Positions 35,771-45,570 of a stretch of 64,000 nucleotides of DNA are shown here, piece after piece (position 1 is the first letter of the stretch; each line of letters starts with the position of its first letter). Both the position numbers and the translations under genes were made by a program. Origin of the DNA: Parvibium lacunae (GTDB lineage Bacteria; Pseudomonadota; Gammaproteobacteria; Burkholderiales; Burkholderiaceae_D); the NCBI RefSeq assembly GCF_003335215.1, contig NZ_QPGB01000007.1, positions 1 to 64,000 of the forward strand, in the 5' to 3' direction. The notes under the pieces are model-generated. The model was given only the letters and a program-made list of their open reading frames with translations. It was not told the DNA's origin and did no database searches.

Positions 35771-36742
35771 ATGCGAGATAGCGCCGGTTCTTTCGCCGTG
35801 ATGGACGATGTTTGGCGGGACAGCTTGCGCCAGCGCGAGATTCCCATCCGCCTGCGCCTGCCGCAGCATGCGTCCACGCCCGTGCCTCTGATTGTGTTTT
35901 CACACGGGCTGGGCGGCTCACTCGCCAGTGGATCGTTTTGGTTAGATCATTGGGCCGCGCAAGGCTTTGCCACCTTAAACGTCCAGCATCCAGGCAGCGA
36001 TCTCAACATCTGGTCACGCAGGCGTGACTCCGGTGAGTTGAATTTACGGGAACGGCTCCATGCCGCCATGCAGCCCCACGAATTGCAGCAACGCACACTG
36101 GACGTGAAGTTTGTGCTGGATGAGCTACATGTACGTCAAGCCAGCACACCAACATTACAGCCGCTTGATCTGAATCGCATCGCGATGAGCGGGCATTCGT
36201 ATGGGGCGGTGACGACACTGGCGCTGTGCGGCCAACACTATCCACATTTACCTGCATTCGCAGCCAGCAGTGCGCCCAGTACTTTATTTGAATCGCGCTT
36301 TAAAGCAGCGCTGGTCTTTAGCCCGTCCGCCCGCCATACCGCGCAATTGGATGAACAGTTTGGACAGATCACTCTACCGTGTTTTTGTTTAACCGGCACG
36401 CACGACCAAATTAGGATTGCACCCGACATTACGCCAGACAATCGGCAATTACCGTTCCGACACATGCGGGGCAACAATAAAGCCATGCTGGTGTTAGCAG
36501 GTGCCGATCATTTATTTTTTAATGGTCGATCACGTCAAGACTCTGCGGCGGAATGCGGGATGAGTGCATTTAAGGAAGTAGACAATTCCGTCGATGCCGC
36601 CTTGATTCCGGTGGTGCAAGAAACCACGCTGGGGTTTTGGTTGGACACAATAGGCCATGCCCAGCCAATGCACAATGCGATTCGGTGGGGGTTTATCGGT
36701 ACCCATATTTCGCCCCCTCATCAGCTGACTCTCTCTGTGTAA
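35771..36742 (+). CDS. Alpha/beta hydrolase, PAF-acetylhydrolase-like
   Basis: The 323-residue protein has the alpha/beta hydrolase signature: oxyanion strand LIVFSHGLGGS, nucleophile elbow MSGHSYGAVTTLA, an acidic strand FCLTGTHDQIR, and a late His in LAGADHLFF. This arrangement fits the predicted dienelactone-hydrolase/platelet-activating-factor acetylhydrolase group. No clear signal peptide; probably cytoplasmic. It starts 4 bp after the SulP gene and may be co-transcribed. Substrate unknown. Confidence 0.82.
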   Translation: MRDSAGSFAVMDDVWRDSLRQREIPIRLRLPQHASTPVPLIVFSHGLGGSLASGSFWLDHWAAQGFATLNVQHPGSDLNIWSRRRDSGELNLRERLHAAMQPHELQQRTLDVKFVLDELHVRQASTPTLQPLDLNRIAMSGHSYGAVTTLALCGQHYPHLPAFAASSAPSTLFESRFKAALVFSPSARHTAQLDEQFGQITLPCFCLTGTHDQIRIAPDITPDNRQLPFRHMRGNNKAMLVLAGADHLFFNGRSRQDSAAECGMSAFKEVDNSVDAALIPVVQETTLGFWLDTIGHAQPMHNAIRWGFIGTHISPPHQLTLSV

Positions 36743-36774
36743 CCTGACTGAATTTATGGGCTTTGACGATACCC

Positions 36775-38619
36775 TTAATGCCAACCCGTTTTCGATTTTT
36801 CTGTTTGCTCGTTCTGGTCTGCCCGGAACATCTCTTCCAACTCAGCACGTGCTTGTTTGGCCATCGATACCAACGCCTTTTGATCTTGGTAGTGCGGATA
36901 AATTTTCTGTAAAGATTCCAAATTATGGCGTCGGAACTTGAGTGCCGCACGCCGTGCATCACTGGGCGCCACGCCCAAACATGTTAGCGTGCTACGCGCA
37001 CTGCGCAAGGCTGATTCAAATGTTTCACGTTCAATATGGGTAACGCCCAGATCCATCAACCGATAAACGTGGCTGACATTGCGGGCCCGCGCAACAATTT
37101 GTAAGTGCGGGAAATGTTCGCGCACCAGTTTGATTAAGTGCAGGCTGTCATCTATGTCATCAATCGCGACGACCAGAATTTTTGCTTCACCAGCACCCGC
37201 TGCATGAAGCAAATCCATGCGTGTTGCATCCCCATAAAATACTTTGTAGCCAAACTTACGTAAACTTTCAATTTGCTCAGGGTCAACTTCTAACACGGTG
37301 GGTCGAATTCCCTGCGCCAGCAACATTCGGCCAATGATTTGTCCATAGCGGCCAAAGCCAGCAATGATAACGGGGTGCTGCTGATAGGCGACGGGCTCTG
37401 CGCTATTGGCAGCAGGTGTTTGCATACGCGGTAGCCAGAAGCGGTCGTGCAGAATCAATAGTAAGGGGGTTGAGGCCATTGAAAGGGCAACCACGAGATT
37501 AAGGTAAGCAGCTTGCTGGCCAGTAAAAATCTGCAGTTGCGTCGCCGTAGCAAACACCACAAAGGCGAACTCACTACCCTGAGATAAAACAATCGCAAAC
37601 AATGCGCGCTCTGGTTGGCTAATGCCGAACCAACGGCTGCAGCCGAACAAAATCAGGCTTTTCAGTAACACCATGCCAAGCACAGCCAAAATCACCAGGG
37701 CCGGGTCTTTCAGCAGGACGCTGAAGTCAATGGTCATGCCCACGGCAATAAAAAATAAGCCCAATAACAAGCCTTTGAATGGCTCAATATCGGTTTCTAG
37801 CGCATGACGATACTCAGAGTCTGCCAACAGGACGCCAGCGATCAGCGCGCCGAGCGCCATCGATAGACCAATCTCCTGCATGAGCAAGGCAACCCCAGCA
37901 ACGAGGAGCAGCGCAAACCCTGTGAATAATTCTCGATATCCGGTGTTGGCAATCAGTCGTAACATCGGGCGTAGTAACCAACGCCCCACCCCAATGATGA
38001 GAGCGATGGTTGCCAAACCCCGTAAAACTAACCACCACTTTTCAGCACTGCTGGCAGATACCTCAGCGGCACTGGCAGAAGCGACTAAGCTTAGCTCGGG
38101 ATTGGCAAATACAAAGAGCGGCAAGATCGTCAAAATGGGAATTGCTGCAATATCCTGAAACAGCAATATCCCGAAACCTGCCATCCCCGCACCAGTATTG
38201 AGTAGATTACGTTCTTTCAAAATCGCCAAGGCCACCGCCGTGGATGACAAAGCGAGGCCAAGCGCAGCCACACAGGCAACTTGCCAGGGCCAGCCGCATA
38301 ACCAAATGGTTAATTGCAAACAGAGTACACAAGCGAGCATTTGCACCCCGCCATAACCGAAAATAGAGCGGCGCAACGCCCAGAGCTTCCGAATCTCTAA
38401 TTCCAAGCCAATGATGAACATCATCAGTACCACGCCTAGCTCAGAAAAATGCAGGATGGTATCGACGTCGGTAATCAAACCAAGTACCCAGGGACCAATC
38501 ACAATGCCTGCCAATAAATAACCGAGCACTGACCCCAGTTGTAATTTCTTAGCAAGCGGCACCGCAATAACAGCGGCGGCAATAAAAATCACCAGACTAA
38601 ACAGAAAACTATTTTCCAT
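36775..38619 (-). CDS. Kef-type monovalent cation:H+ antiporter
   Basis: A 614-residue CPA2-family K+/H+ antiporter: about 12 membrane segments, beginning with SLVIFIAAAVIAVPLAKKLQ, the family motif GLELEIRKLW, and ALSSTAVALAILKERN, then a cytosolic RCK (TrkA-N) domain VIIAGFGRYGQIIGRMLLA with the NAD-binding GxGxxG. Kef systems protect against electrophiles by K+ efflux when glutathione adducts bind the RCK domain. The C-terminal tail is long and charged. The flavoprotein gene upstream, 9 bp away, is the usual KefF/KefG ancillary protein. Confidence 0.93.
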   Translation of the reverse strand: MENSFLFSLVIFIAAAVIAVPLAKKLQLGSVLGYLLAGIVIGPWVLGLITDVDTILHFSELGVVLMMFIIGLELEIRKLWALRRSIFGYGGVQMLACVLCLQLTIWLCGWPWQVACVAALGLALSSTAVALAILKERNLLNTGAGMAGFGILLFQDIAAIPILTILPLFVFANPELSLVASASAAEVSASSAEKWWLVLRGLATIALIIGVGRWLLRPMLRLIANTGYRELFTGFALLLVAGVALLMQEIGLSMALGALIAGVLLADSEYRHALETDIEPFKGLLLGLFFIAVGMTIDFSVLLKDPALVILAVLGMVLLKSLILFGCSRWFGISQPERALFAIVLSQGSEFAFVVFATATQLQIFTGQQAAYLNLVVALSMASTPLLLILHDRFWLPRMQTPAANSAEPVAYQQHPVIIAGFGRYGQIIGRMLLAQGIRPTVLEVDPEQIESLRKFGYKVFYGDATRMDLLHAAGAGEAKILVVAIDDIDDSLHLIKLVREHFPHLQIVARARNVSHVYRLMDLGVTHIERETFESALRSARSTLTCLGVAPSDARRAALKFRRHNLESLQKIYPHYQDQKALVSMAKQARAELEEMFRADQNEQTEKSKTGWH

Positions 38620-38628
38620 GGCCTGCCT

Positions 38629-39159
38629 TTATTCAGCCGTTATGCGTTGATTTAGCCACGTTTGATAGTGCGTGGCATATGCCATGATTTCTGCCTGCGA
38701 AGCGCGATCCGCGGCGTAGAGGACATGCGGCGCTTGCCAGTGCATGCCACACAAATGGGCGGTCTGCTCCAACGGCCGTAAGAAAACCTCGAGTGAATAA
38801 CGATTCGAACCTGTCGGTTCATACGCTGCAAGCGGCCCTCCTGCACTGGTGACGACGGTCAGCGTTTTACCCCGTAACGCCTGCCCACCCTCACCATAGG
38901 CCCAACCCAATAGCAGTACATCATCAAGCCAAGCTTTTAGCAATGGTGGCACGCTGTACCACTGCAGCGGAAATTGCAGTACGACATGCGTTGCCGCTGC
39001 CAGCGCTTGCTGTTCATGATCAACATCTACATCAAAGTCAGGGTACCGCCGATACAAATCATGCACTGTCACAGCAGGCGGGATATGTTCCCGTAATAAC
39101 TCATGCACACGTGAACGGGCCGGGCTTGGGTGGGCATAGATAACCAAGAGTGAAGTCAT
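38629..39159 (-). CDS. KefF/KefG-type NAD(P)H oxidoreductase
   Basis: A 176-residue NQO1-like flavoprotein with flavodoxin-type fold: VIYAHPSPARSRVHELL binds FMN/FAD phosphate, FQFPLQWYSVPPLLKAWLDD (here VVLQFPLQWYSVPPL) and VVTSAGGP line the flavin site. Such proteins activate Kef channels and reduce quinones. It lies directly before the antiporter gene and its ATG overlaps the upstream lipoprotein stop as TAATG. Confidence 0.92.
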   Translation of the reverse strand: MTSLLVIYAHPSPARSRVHELLREHIPPAVTVHDLYRRYPDFDVDVDHEQQALAAATHVVLQFPLQWYSVPPLLKAWLDDVLLLGWAYGEGGQALRGKTLTVVTSAGGPLAAYEPTGSNRYSLEVFLRPLEQTAHLCGMHWQAPHVLYAADRASQAEIMAYATHYQTWLNQRITAE

Positions 39160-39668
39160 TAACCATGCTCCTGACGAGGATCAGGGCGATACCCCGTTGC
39201 CTGCACCCGCTCTTGAGCATCAAATTCGATATAGAAAAGTTCGGTCTGACTACTAGGCGTATCGGCAAAGCGCCATTCACGGGTCACCCCCTCTTTAAAA
39301 GGATAGACGCGCTCATAAAAATAGGGCCCCAGCTTTTCACGCACGGCCATTGCCGTCATTCCAGTATGAATCTGGCTGAAATTCTGACGCGACAGCAAGG
39401 GTTCCAGCCGCTGGAAATTCAGCGTACCATCGAACCATAAGAAATAATTTTGCTGCCCCTCTGGACCCAGGGTGTAATCCCAGCGGATTTCACCAGTGGG
39501 CATAGCTTGTTGATACTGAGGGGGGCCGACTTTATCAATCACCTGCGCCCCACTCATGCCAGATTTGAGCTGCATAAACGGGTCTAATTCCCGCGCCAAA
39601 TCTGAGCAACCACCCAATAACCACGCCAATATCCCCATCCAACACCCCTTCCACCATAGAGACCGCAT
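39159..39668 (-). CDS. SmpA/OmlA (BamE)-like lipoprotein
   Basis: A predicted lipoprotein of 169 residues: MRSLWWKGCWMG, hydrophobic ILAWLLGG and lipobox Cys in LLGGCSDL. Two repeats of the SmpA/OmlA type follow, LKSGMSGAQVIDKVGPPQ and IHTGMTAMAVREKLGPYF, each a short beta-alpha-beta unit as in BamE. It should sit in the outer membrane or inner membrane facing the periplasm. The ATG at 39668 has a good GGGGAGAG site. First gene of an operon with the Kef genes, a pairing I would not have predicted. It is not necessarily BamE itself. Confidence 0.78.
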   Translation of the reverse strand: MRSLWWKGCWMGILAWLLGGCSDLARELDPFMQLKSGMSGAQVIDKVGPPQYQQAMPTGEIRWDYTLGPEGQQNYFLWFDGTLNFQRLEPLLSRQNFSQIHTGMTAMAVREKLGPYFYERVYPFKEGVTREWRFADTPSSQTELFYIEFDAQERVQATGYRPDPRQEHG

Positions 39669-39775
39669 CTGCTCTCCCCATTTCTGATTGATCCGCCTAA
39701 TTTGTGCACACTGACGCATACCGAAACAGCCAGAATGCCATTAAAATAAAGCAAATTTTCTACAAAGGTACCGCC

Positions 39776-39976
39776 ATGCGCTTTAATCGTCATTATGAAT
39801 CGGATATCACCCTTTTTCTGAAACAGCTAAAAACAGAAAAACCGACCGTGGAAATGGGGCAACAACAGGGCCGTGCGCTGCTCTGGGATAAAGCCCCGAT
39901 TGATCTGGCTGAGCGTGAGGCACAACAGGCGGCGCGTGTGCCGCAACAGCCTTATGTCTATCAGACCAAAGGTTAA
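39776..39976 (+). CDS. DUF3460 small protein
   Basis: A 66-residue soluble protein starting MRFNRHYESDITLFLKQLK, matching the DUF3460 family that accompanies scpA in betaproteobacteria. The sequence is charged, with a C-terminal half rich in Ala, Gln and Arg. Function is unknown; co-transcription with scpA (gap 2 bp) suggests a chromosome-segregation link. The ATG at 39776 is preceded by AAAGG; the longer frame from 39704 is not used. Confidence 0.85.
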   Translation: MRFNRHYESDITLFLKQLKTEKPTVEMGQQQGRALLWDKAPIDLAEREAQQAARVPQQPYVYQTKG

Positions 39977-39978
39977 GC

Positions 39979-40863
39979 GTGAATCTGCCGCACCTGCCCC
40001 ATGCTGCAAATGATCACCATGCGCCCGAAGCGGCACTGCAGTCACCTGAGCATACGGATAGCACCCCAGATGTGATTGATGGCATGGCCTTCGCCAAACT
40101 CTATGGCGAGCCGCTTTTTAACCTGCCACAAGATTTATATATTCCGCCGGATGCCCTTGAGATATTCCTTGAAGCCTTTGAGGGCCCCTTGGACTTATTG
40201 CTCTACCTAATTCGGAAGCAGAACTTTAATATTCTGGATATTCCAATGGCTCAGGTCACTGCGCAATATCTGGGCTATGTCGAAGAAATACGCCAACGCA
40301 ACTTGGAGTTAGCGGCAGAGTATCTCTTGATGGCCGCCTTACTGATCGAAATCAAATCACGCATGTTGCTGCCGGTGAAGAAAACCGACACTGGCGAAGA
40401 CGTGGATGATCCGCGGGCTGAATTGGTCCGGCGACTCCTTGAATATGAGCAAATGAAATTGGCTGCACAGCAATTACAAGCAGTGCCGCAAGCTGGGCGC
40501 GATTTTATGCGGGCTCAGGTTTATATCGAGCAGAGTAGTGTCAAGCGCTTCCCGGATGTCAATATTGCTGACTTGCAAGCCGCTTGGAATGATATTTTGC
40601 GCCGTGCGAAACTCAACCAGCATCATAAAATTTCGCGCGAAGAACTCTCGGTACGAGAACATATGACTCAGATTCTGCGTCGTCTGCAAAACAGTCGCTT
40701 CCTCGAATTTGCTGATCTCTTCGACCCCAGCCGCGGTGTGCCTGTTGTCGTGGTTAATTTTATTGCGATGCTAGAGCTATCAAAAGAACAACTGGTTGAA
40801 GTGACGCAAGCAGAAGCCTATGCGCCTATTTACGTTCGTTTAGCTTATGCGCCGAACCACTAA
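39979..40863 (+). CDS. scpA: Segregation and condensation protein A
   Basis: ScpA is the kleisin that joins Smc and ScpB into the condensin complex. The 294-residue protein has the typical N-terminal FEGPLDLLLYLIRKQNFNIL, followed by YLLMAALLIEIKSRMLLPVK; the C-terminal winged helix binds the Smc head (FLEFADLFDPSRG). An N-terminal extension of about 50 polar residues precedes the core. Start is GTG at 39979, 2 bp after DUF3460. No scpB is seen here. The next gene starts 17 bp before its stop. Confidence 0.94.
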   Translation: MNLPHLPHAANDHHAPEAALQSPEHTDSTPDVIDGMAFAKLYGEPLFNLPQDLYIPPDALEIFLEAFEGPLDLLLYLIRKQNFNILDIPMAQVTAQYLGYVEEIRQRNLELAAEYLLMAALLIEIKSRMLLPVKKTDTGEDVDDPRAELVRRLLEYEQMKLAAQQLQAVPQAGRDFMRAQVYIEQSSVKRFPDVNIADLQAAWNDILRRAKLNQHHKISREELSVREHMTQILRRLQNSRFLEFADLFDPSRGVPVVVVNFIAMLELSKEQLVEVTQAEAYAPIYVRLAYAPNH

Positions 40864-41455
40864 TTCAAGCAATAAGGTCTTAATCAAGAGCGCCCTAGGG
40901 GTTTCGCTGGTGGCATGGTTGTTGAGTTTGGCCCCGGTGTCTGTGCTTGCGCGCTCGCCTGCTGTTGTCCCAAGCCAAGTTTTACAAGACTTGCCCCAGC
41001 AAGACATTGATTGGCAAAGTACCCCAGCAAGCTTGTGGGAAACACCGCATCAACGACCTGTCGTGTGGGCTGGGCGCATTACACAGATTCATACTAAAAC
41101 GCGCCAGGCCGCGACGGATGGCGCGCGTTATATAGAGTTTGTCTGTCAGTGGTATCCCTTGCAAAATGCTTCCCCAGCAGGCTTGGAATTGCCCTTACGC
41201 CTCTCAGTACCAGAGAAAAATACGGCAAAAGAAGTACGCTTTGTGATTAGCTTAACGAGCGAACAATTGCAGCCACGTCATCTGCGAAAAATGCAGCAAG
41301 ACTTGTTGCAGCGCCCTCATTACGTTCTGATTTCTGCAGTCTATCAACAACATGGCTACGTCGATAATCAGCCTGCGCTGTTTATGCAAATGGGCCGCAG
41401 CTTTATCGGTGACGCTAGGTATTTACCCATCTCACTGAGCCGCCGCGCCCCATAA
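40847..41455 (+). CDS. Exported protein of unknown function
   Basis: The 202-residue protein has a signal peptide (basic MRRTTNSSNK, hydrophobic core LGVSLVAWLLSLAPVSVLA, cleavage after an Ala near residue 35), no lipobox, so a soluble periplasmic or outer-membrane location. The mature part has VVWAGRITQIHTKT followed by alternating strands, loosely recalling the beta-barrel core of Slp lipoproteins but without their Cys. I do not recognise the family securely. It overlaps scpA by 17 bp, which points to translation coupling. Confidence 0.6.
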   Translation: MRRTTNSSNKVLIKSALGVSLVAWLLSLAPVSVLARSPAVVPSQVLQDLPQQDIDWQSTPASLWETPHQRPVVWAGRITQIHTKTRQAATDGARYIEFVCQWYPLQNASPAGLELPLRLSVPEKNTAKEVRFVISLTSEQLQPRHLRKMQQDLLQRPHYVLISAVYQQHGYVDNQPALFMQMGRSFIGDARYLPISLSRRAP

Positions 41456-41507
41456 AGGCAACCAGTAGGAAAATAGCTCAACCAAGCATCGTGAAACATT
41501 GAATCAC

Positions 41508-42524
41508 TTACGCTGCCTCGGTAAACGGACGACGCTGGGTAAAATCATTAAACGTGTAGATCTTGTTCAACGCTATCGTTGGCTCGACCACGGGACTCAG
41601 CCCCCAATAATAAATCTGCTGTCCGACTGAACATTGCGCCGGTAATACATCCGCTTCCCAATCAAAACTGGCCTCTGTATACATGCCCCCACTGCGCCAG
41701 AAGAAAGGTACAACCTGTTTTTTCTGTAACGCTTCGAGCAAAGCGGCAGGCGCACCACCCGCTTGCGCCGCTTCAATATGTGCTTGCATTCCTGCGCCTG
41801 TTTCTACCACCAAGCGCATCGCACTACCATCAGCACGTAAAAACAGTAAACCATCGGGGTTGGCCAGAAAATAATATTCAATAAAGTAATGCTGTGCCAT
41901 GAGCTGAGCAATCAGCGCCTTGAAACTGCTGTCGGATAAAAACCCGATGTCTGCCATATTCAACACTTGGCTTAATAACAGGCCCTTGCTATTCAAGTGC
42001 TGTTGCCGCATCTGCGCAATAGCCAAATTCAGTTGGGGTACAATCGTGGTGGTCTGCTTTTTTAGAAAATGATGAATCAAGCCCACATTAAATGCTTCAA
42101 CGCCGACCATGGCATCTGCTTCACCCGTCAAAAGTATGCGTCGGATTGATGACTGCGTGAGCTTGGTGCATAACTCAAGCCCATTCATTTCTGGCATAGC
42201 ATAATCGACAACGATGGCTGCAATCTCACTAAAGCGCCGTGGGTTATAAATCGTGTGATGCACCTTATTAAGTGCCAGGTGGATACTGCGTTGGCTTAGA
42301 TCTGGCTGTTCATCATGATAGCCGACCCGAAGAACGGCTTCGTCTAATAGACCGGTGTGCCGTGCTACGTCTTGTTGGGCATGAATAAACGACAGCGCCT
42401 CACGCGCTGAATCAAATAATTTATAGCAAAGTGAGGGGTCGAGGTGAAGCGACAGGTTCTGTAAAAAAGCCAGGTCATCATCAATCAGCAGAACAGTCGT
42501 CGGGTAATGTAGTGCAGGTAGCAT
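41508..42524 (-). CDS. Response regulator with long insertion, no known output domain
   Basis: The 338-residue protein opens with a receiver domain: acidic pocket VLLIDDDLAFL, phospho-acceptor Asp in AIVVDYAMPEMNGLEL, and the Thr/Lys switch in ILLTGEAD and HHFLKKQ. Between the second helix and the phospho-acceptor strand lies an insertion of about 45 residues. The C-terminal half (about 165-338) has no HTH, GGDEF or EAL signature and is not recognised, so it is perhaps a protein-interaction module. It starts 10 bp after the parC stop on the same strand. No adjacent histidine kinase. Confidence 0.75.
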   Translation of the reverse strand: MLPALHYPTTVLLIDDDLAFLQNLSLHLDPSLCYKLFDSAREALSFIHAQQDVARHTGLLDEAVLRVGYHDEQPDLSQRSIHLALNKVHHTIYNPRRFSEIAAIVVDYAMPEMNGLELCTKLTQSSIRRILLTGEADAMVGVEAFNVGLIHHFLKKQTTTIVPQLNLAIAQMRQQHLNSKGLLLSQVLNMADIGFLSDSSFKALIAQLMAQHYFIEYYFLANPDGLLFLRADGSAMRLVVETGAGMQAHIEAAQAGGAPAALLEALQKKQVVPFFWRSGGMYTEASFDWEADVLPAQCSVGQQIYYWGLSPVVEPTIALNKIYTFNDFTQRRPFTEAA

Positions 42525-42534
42525 AAATAACCTA

Positions 42535-44841
42535 TTAATCCAGCGGCAATAATTGCTGCGGTTTCCCCTTGATCTCTAACACCTTACCTTTGCGTGCGCG
42601 TTTGCCTGCATGCTCGGCCACCTGCCGCCCACTTAACGTTTCGCTATAAGACTTCCCGCCACGGGCAATCCCACTGACTTGTAGTCCTGCTTCGGTAACT
42701 GGCAGCGCAGAAAGTAACGTTTCTTTGTCGTCCAATCCTTGCAGAATCACACCACGCCCGCCGCCACTGAGTTGCTTGAGTTCATCTAAACCGAAGAGCA
42801 GCAGCTTGCCGCCACTGCTTAAACACGCAATTGCGCTGGCGCTGCCAATTGCATGGGGAGTGAGTAGCGTTTCATTGGCTTCGAGCGTTATGAATTGCTT
42901 GCCGGCTTTTACGCGGCTGGTCATATCGCCTACGGTCGAACTAAAGCCATAGCCGCCGCTATGGGCGAGCAGTAATGCGATGCCGGCATTGCCTGCAAAG
43001 TAATGCAGAATTTTGCTGCCCGCTTCCAAGTCAATCAGAGTTGTGACCGGCACACCATCACCACGAGCGCCGGGCAATTGCGCCACGCCCACGGAATACA
43101 CCCGGCCATTGCTGCCAAACGCGAGCAGGGTATCCACCGTGCGGCATTCAAACGTGGCGTAGAGGCTATCGCCCGCCTTGAAACTGAATTGCGTGGCATC
43201 ATGGCCGTGCCCGGTGCGGGCGCGTACCCAGCCGTTCGTGGAAATGACCACAGTCACGGGTTCATCAATCACCTTGGTTTCGACGACGGCTTTTTGTGCC
43301 ACCTCAATCAACGTCCGCCGCGCATCACCAAAGGCTTTGGCATCTTGTTCCACTTCCTTGATGATCTGCTTGCGCAAGGCGCTGTCGCTGGCGAGCAGGG
43401 CTTGCAGCTTGTCTTGTTCGGTGCGCAGCTCGGCGAGCTCTTGTTCGATCTTGATCCCTTCCAGACGCGCTAACTGCCGCAAGCGAATTTCTAAAATATC
43501 TTCAGCTTGGCGGTCGCTCAGCTTAAAGTGGGCAATCAGGGCTGGCTTAGGTTCATCGGATTCGCGGATGATGCGAATCACCTCATCAATATTCAGCAGT
43601 ACTTGCAAGCGCCCTTCCAGAATATGGATGCGGTCTTGTACCTTGCCGAGTCGATGTTGGCTACGACGGGTCACGGTTTCAATCCGGAAATCCGCCCATT
43701 CGCACAACATCGCACGTAGCGATTTTTGCTGTGGGCGGCCATCGCGGCCAATGCTCACCAAGTTAATTGAAGCCGAGCTTTCCAGGCTGGTATGCGCCAG
43801 CAAGGTATGCGCAAATTCGGTGGCATCAATGTTCTTGCTTTTGGGCGAGAACACCAAACGCACGGCGGCTTCTTTGCCGGATTCGTCGCGCACGGTGTCC
43901 AGTAAGCCTAGCATTTGCTGCTTGAGCTGCAACTGATCGGGCGTGAGCGTTTTTTTACCGAGTTTGATTTTAGGGTTGGTTAAGTCTTCAATTTCTTCCA
44001 ACACTTTTTGCGAAGACGTATTCGGTGGAAGCTCGGTGACGACCAGTTGCCACTGCCCGCGAGCGAGGTCTTCAATCTTCCAGCGCGCGCGAACCTTTAA
44101 GCTACCACGGCCGGATTGATAAATCTCGGCAATGTCATTGGGGCTGGTAATAATCTGCCCGCCACCAGGAAAATCGGGGCCAGGAATCAGTGCGCTAATC
44201 TCAGCATCGCTCATTTTTGGCTGGCGCAATACCGCAATGCAGGCCTGCGCGACTTCATGCAAATTATGCGAAGGAATTTCGGTGGCCATCCCTACCGCAA
44301 TCCCGGATGCCCCGTTCAGTAATGCAAAGGGCAGCCGGGCGGGGAGCAGATTCGGCTCATCCATCGAGCCATCATAGTTCGGGCGGAAATCAACGGTGCC
44401 TTGGTCGATTTCTTCCAGCAGTAGTTTTGCTATCGGCGTTAAACGGGCTTCGGTGTAGCGCATCGCCGCCGCACCATCACCATCGCGCGAGCCGAAGTTA
44501 CCTTGCCCGTCAATCAGCGGGTAGCGCAGCGAAAAGTCTTGCGCCATACGTACCAGCGCATCGTAAGCCGCTTGATCGCCGTGGGGGTGAAATTTACCGA
44601 GTACATCACCAACTACGCGCGCGCTTTTCACGGGCTTGCTCGTGGCGCCCAGCCCCATCTCGTGCATCGCAAATAAAATACGACGTTGCACGGGTTTTTG
44701 GCCATCCGCCACATCTGGTAGCGCGCGGCCTTTTACGACGCTGATTGCATAATCCAGATATGCGCGTTCGGCAAATTGGCCGAGCACAATGTGATCGTCG
44801 TTATCTTGGGTGGGCGTATCAAATAAATTACTTTGGTCCAT
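42535..44841 (-). CDS. parC: DNA topoisomerase IV subunit A
   Basis: ParC cuts and rejoins DNA to unlink daughter chromosomes. The 768-residue protein has [16 protein letters not shown], the quinolone-region sequence [20 protein letters not shown], the catalytic Tyr in [10 protein letters not shown], and a C-terminal half of beta-pinwheel repeats. I start at ATG 44841, 33 residues into the longer frame, because [11 protein letters not shown] is the usual start. The ATG overlaps the stop of the Doc toxin gene (TGATG), so expression is probably coupled. Together with parE at 46.3 kb it makes topoisomerase IV. Confidence 0.95.
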   Translation of the reverse strand: MDQSNLFDTPTQDNDDHIVLGQFAERAYLDYAISVVKGRALPDVADGQKPVQRRILFAMHEMGLGATSKPVKSARVVGDVLGKFHPHGDQAAYDALVRMAQDFSLRYPLIDGQGNFGSRDGDGAAAMRYTEARLTPIAKLLLEEIDQGTVDFRPNYDGSMDEPNLLPARLPFALLNGASGIAVGMATEIPSHNLHEVAQACIAVLRQPKMSDAEISALIPGPDFPGGGQIITSPNDIAEIYQSGRGSLKVRARWKIEDLARGQWQLVVTELPPNTSSQKVLEEIEDLTNPKIKLGKKTLTPDQLQLKQQMLGLLDTVRDESGKEAAVRLVFSPKSKNIDATEFAHTLLAHTSLESSASINLVSIGRDGRPQQKSLRAMLCEWADFRIETVTRRSQHRLGKVQDRIHILEGRLQVLLNIDEVIRIIRESDEPKPALIAHFKLSDRQAEDILEIRLRQLARLEGIKIEQELAELRTEQDKLQALLASDSALRKQIIKEVEQDAKAFGDARRTLIEVAQKAVVETKVIDEPVTVVISTNGWVRARTGHGHDATQFSFKAGDSLYATFECRTVDTLLAFGSNGRVYSVGVAQLPGARGDGVPVTTLIDLEAGSKILHYFAGNAGIALLLAHSGGYGFSSTVGDMTSRVKAGKQFITLEANETLLTPHAIGSASAIACLSSGGKLLLFGLDELKQLSGGGRGVILQGLDDKETLLSALPVTEAGLQVSGIARGGKSYSETLSGRQVAEHAGKRARKGKVLEIKGKPQQLLPLD

Positions 44842-45314
44842 CAAACTTTTCTTTCGTTTGTTTTTTTGCTGGGGCGTGAGGCGTACTGGGCTTTGGGTTC
44901 GTGCACCGCATGGCGTGACACAGCATGCTCTCGTAGCCAATTGGCGAGGGTGGTCTCATCTATTTGCCCGGCCGCGACCTTAAGCATGGTCATCACCTTA
45001 TCTGTATCCGATGCGTCAATGCAATATCCATTCAAATACAGAAATAGCAGCATCACCACAAAAGCGGTGCGTTTGTTGCCATCAATGAACGGATGATTGC
45101 GTGCCAAGCCATAACCGTATGCAGCGGCCAGCGCATACACGTCTGGCGGTGGTTCACCATAGTGAGCCAGCTGTTGTGGACGGGCGAGGGCTGATTCGAG
45201 TAGGCCCGCATCACGCACACCGCTGCCCCCACCATGCTCCGCTAATTGCTCGTCATGAATCGCTAACACAATAGCTGGTAGAACCCACTGCCACGTTTGC
45301 TGTTGATACGGCAT
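44841..45314 (-). CDS. doc: Doc-family toxin (death on curing)
   Basis: A Fic/Doc-fold protein of 157 residues with the active-site loop [10 protein letters not shown] at 74-83. Doc toxins phosphorylate elongation factor Tu and stop translation; the antitoxin in this pair is AbrB-like rather than Phd. The C-terminal 30 residues are a basic tail beyond the usual 126 residues of Doc. It begins 3 bp after the antitoxin stop and its last base overlaps the parC ATG. The target is inferred by family and may differ. Confidence 0.9.
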   Translation of the reverse strand: MPYQQQTWQWVLPAIVLAIHDEQLAEHGGGSGVRDAGLLESALARPQQLAHYGEPPPDVYALAAAYGYGLARNHPFIDGNKRTAFVVMLLFLYLNGYCIDASDTDKVMTMLKVAAGQIDETTLANWLREHAVSRHAVHEPKAQYASRPSKKTNERKV

Positions 45315-45317
45315 GGC

Positions 45318-45554
45318 TTACTTAGCAAGCTCGTGCAGCACGGCACGGTTTTCCCGCATGAGTTGGCGGCCAATTTCCATCTGCTCAGCAAAGCTCGGGT
45401 CATACGGCGTGATCGTGAAACCTTCTGGAGTTTCGGTGACAAACACCGTATCGCCTTTTTCTAGCTTTAAGCGGGCGAGGAGTTCTTTCGGCAACACCAC
45501 GCCGACCGAGTTACCGACTTGTGTGAGCCTAAGTGAGGTTTTCGAGGATTGCAC
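45318..45554 (-). CDS. AbrB/MazE-type antitoxin
   Basis: A 78-residue swapped-hairpin DNA-binding antitoxin: SLRLTQVGNSVGVVLPKELL is the AbrB core, with KGDTVFVTETPEGFTITP completing the barrel, followed by an acidic/helical tail (FAEQMEIGRQLMRENRAVLH) that should block Doc. The start is GTG at 45554 (TTGGAG 7 nt before); a longer frame to 45668 is open but lacks a ribosome site. Nested palindromes lie just upstream, the likely autoregulatory operator. Confidence 0.85.
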   Translation of the reverse strand: MQSSKTSLRLTQVGNSVGVVLPKELLARLKLEKGDTVFVTETPEGFTITPYDPSFAEQMEIGRQLMRENRAVLHELAK

Positions 45555-45570
45555 GAAACGCTCCAAATGG

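Noticed and set aside
43178-43936. 252-residue open frame opposite parC
   Set aside because: It is Ser/Arg-rich low-complexity translation antisense to a well-conserved gene; no start signal.
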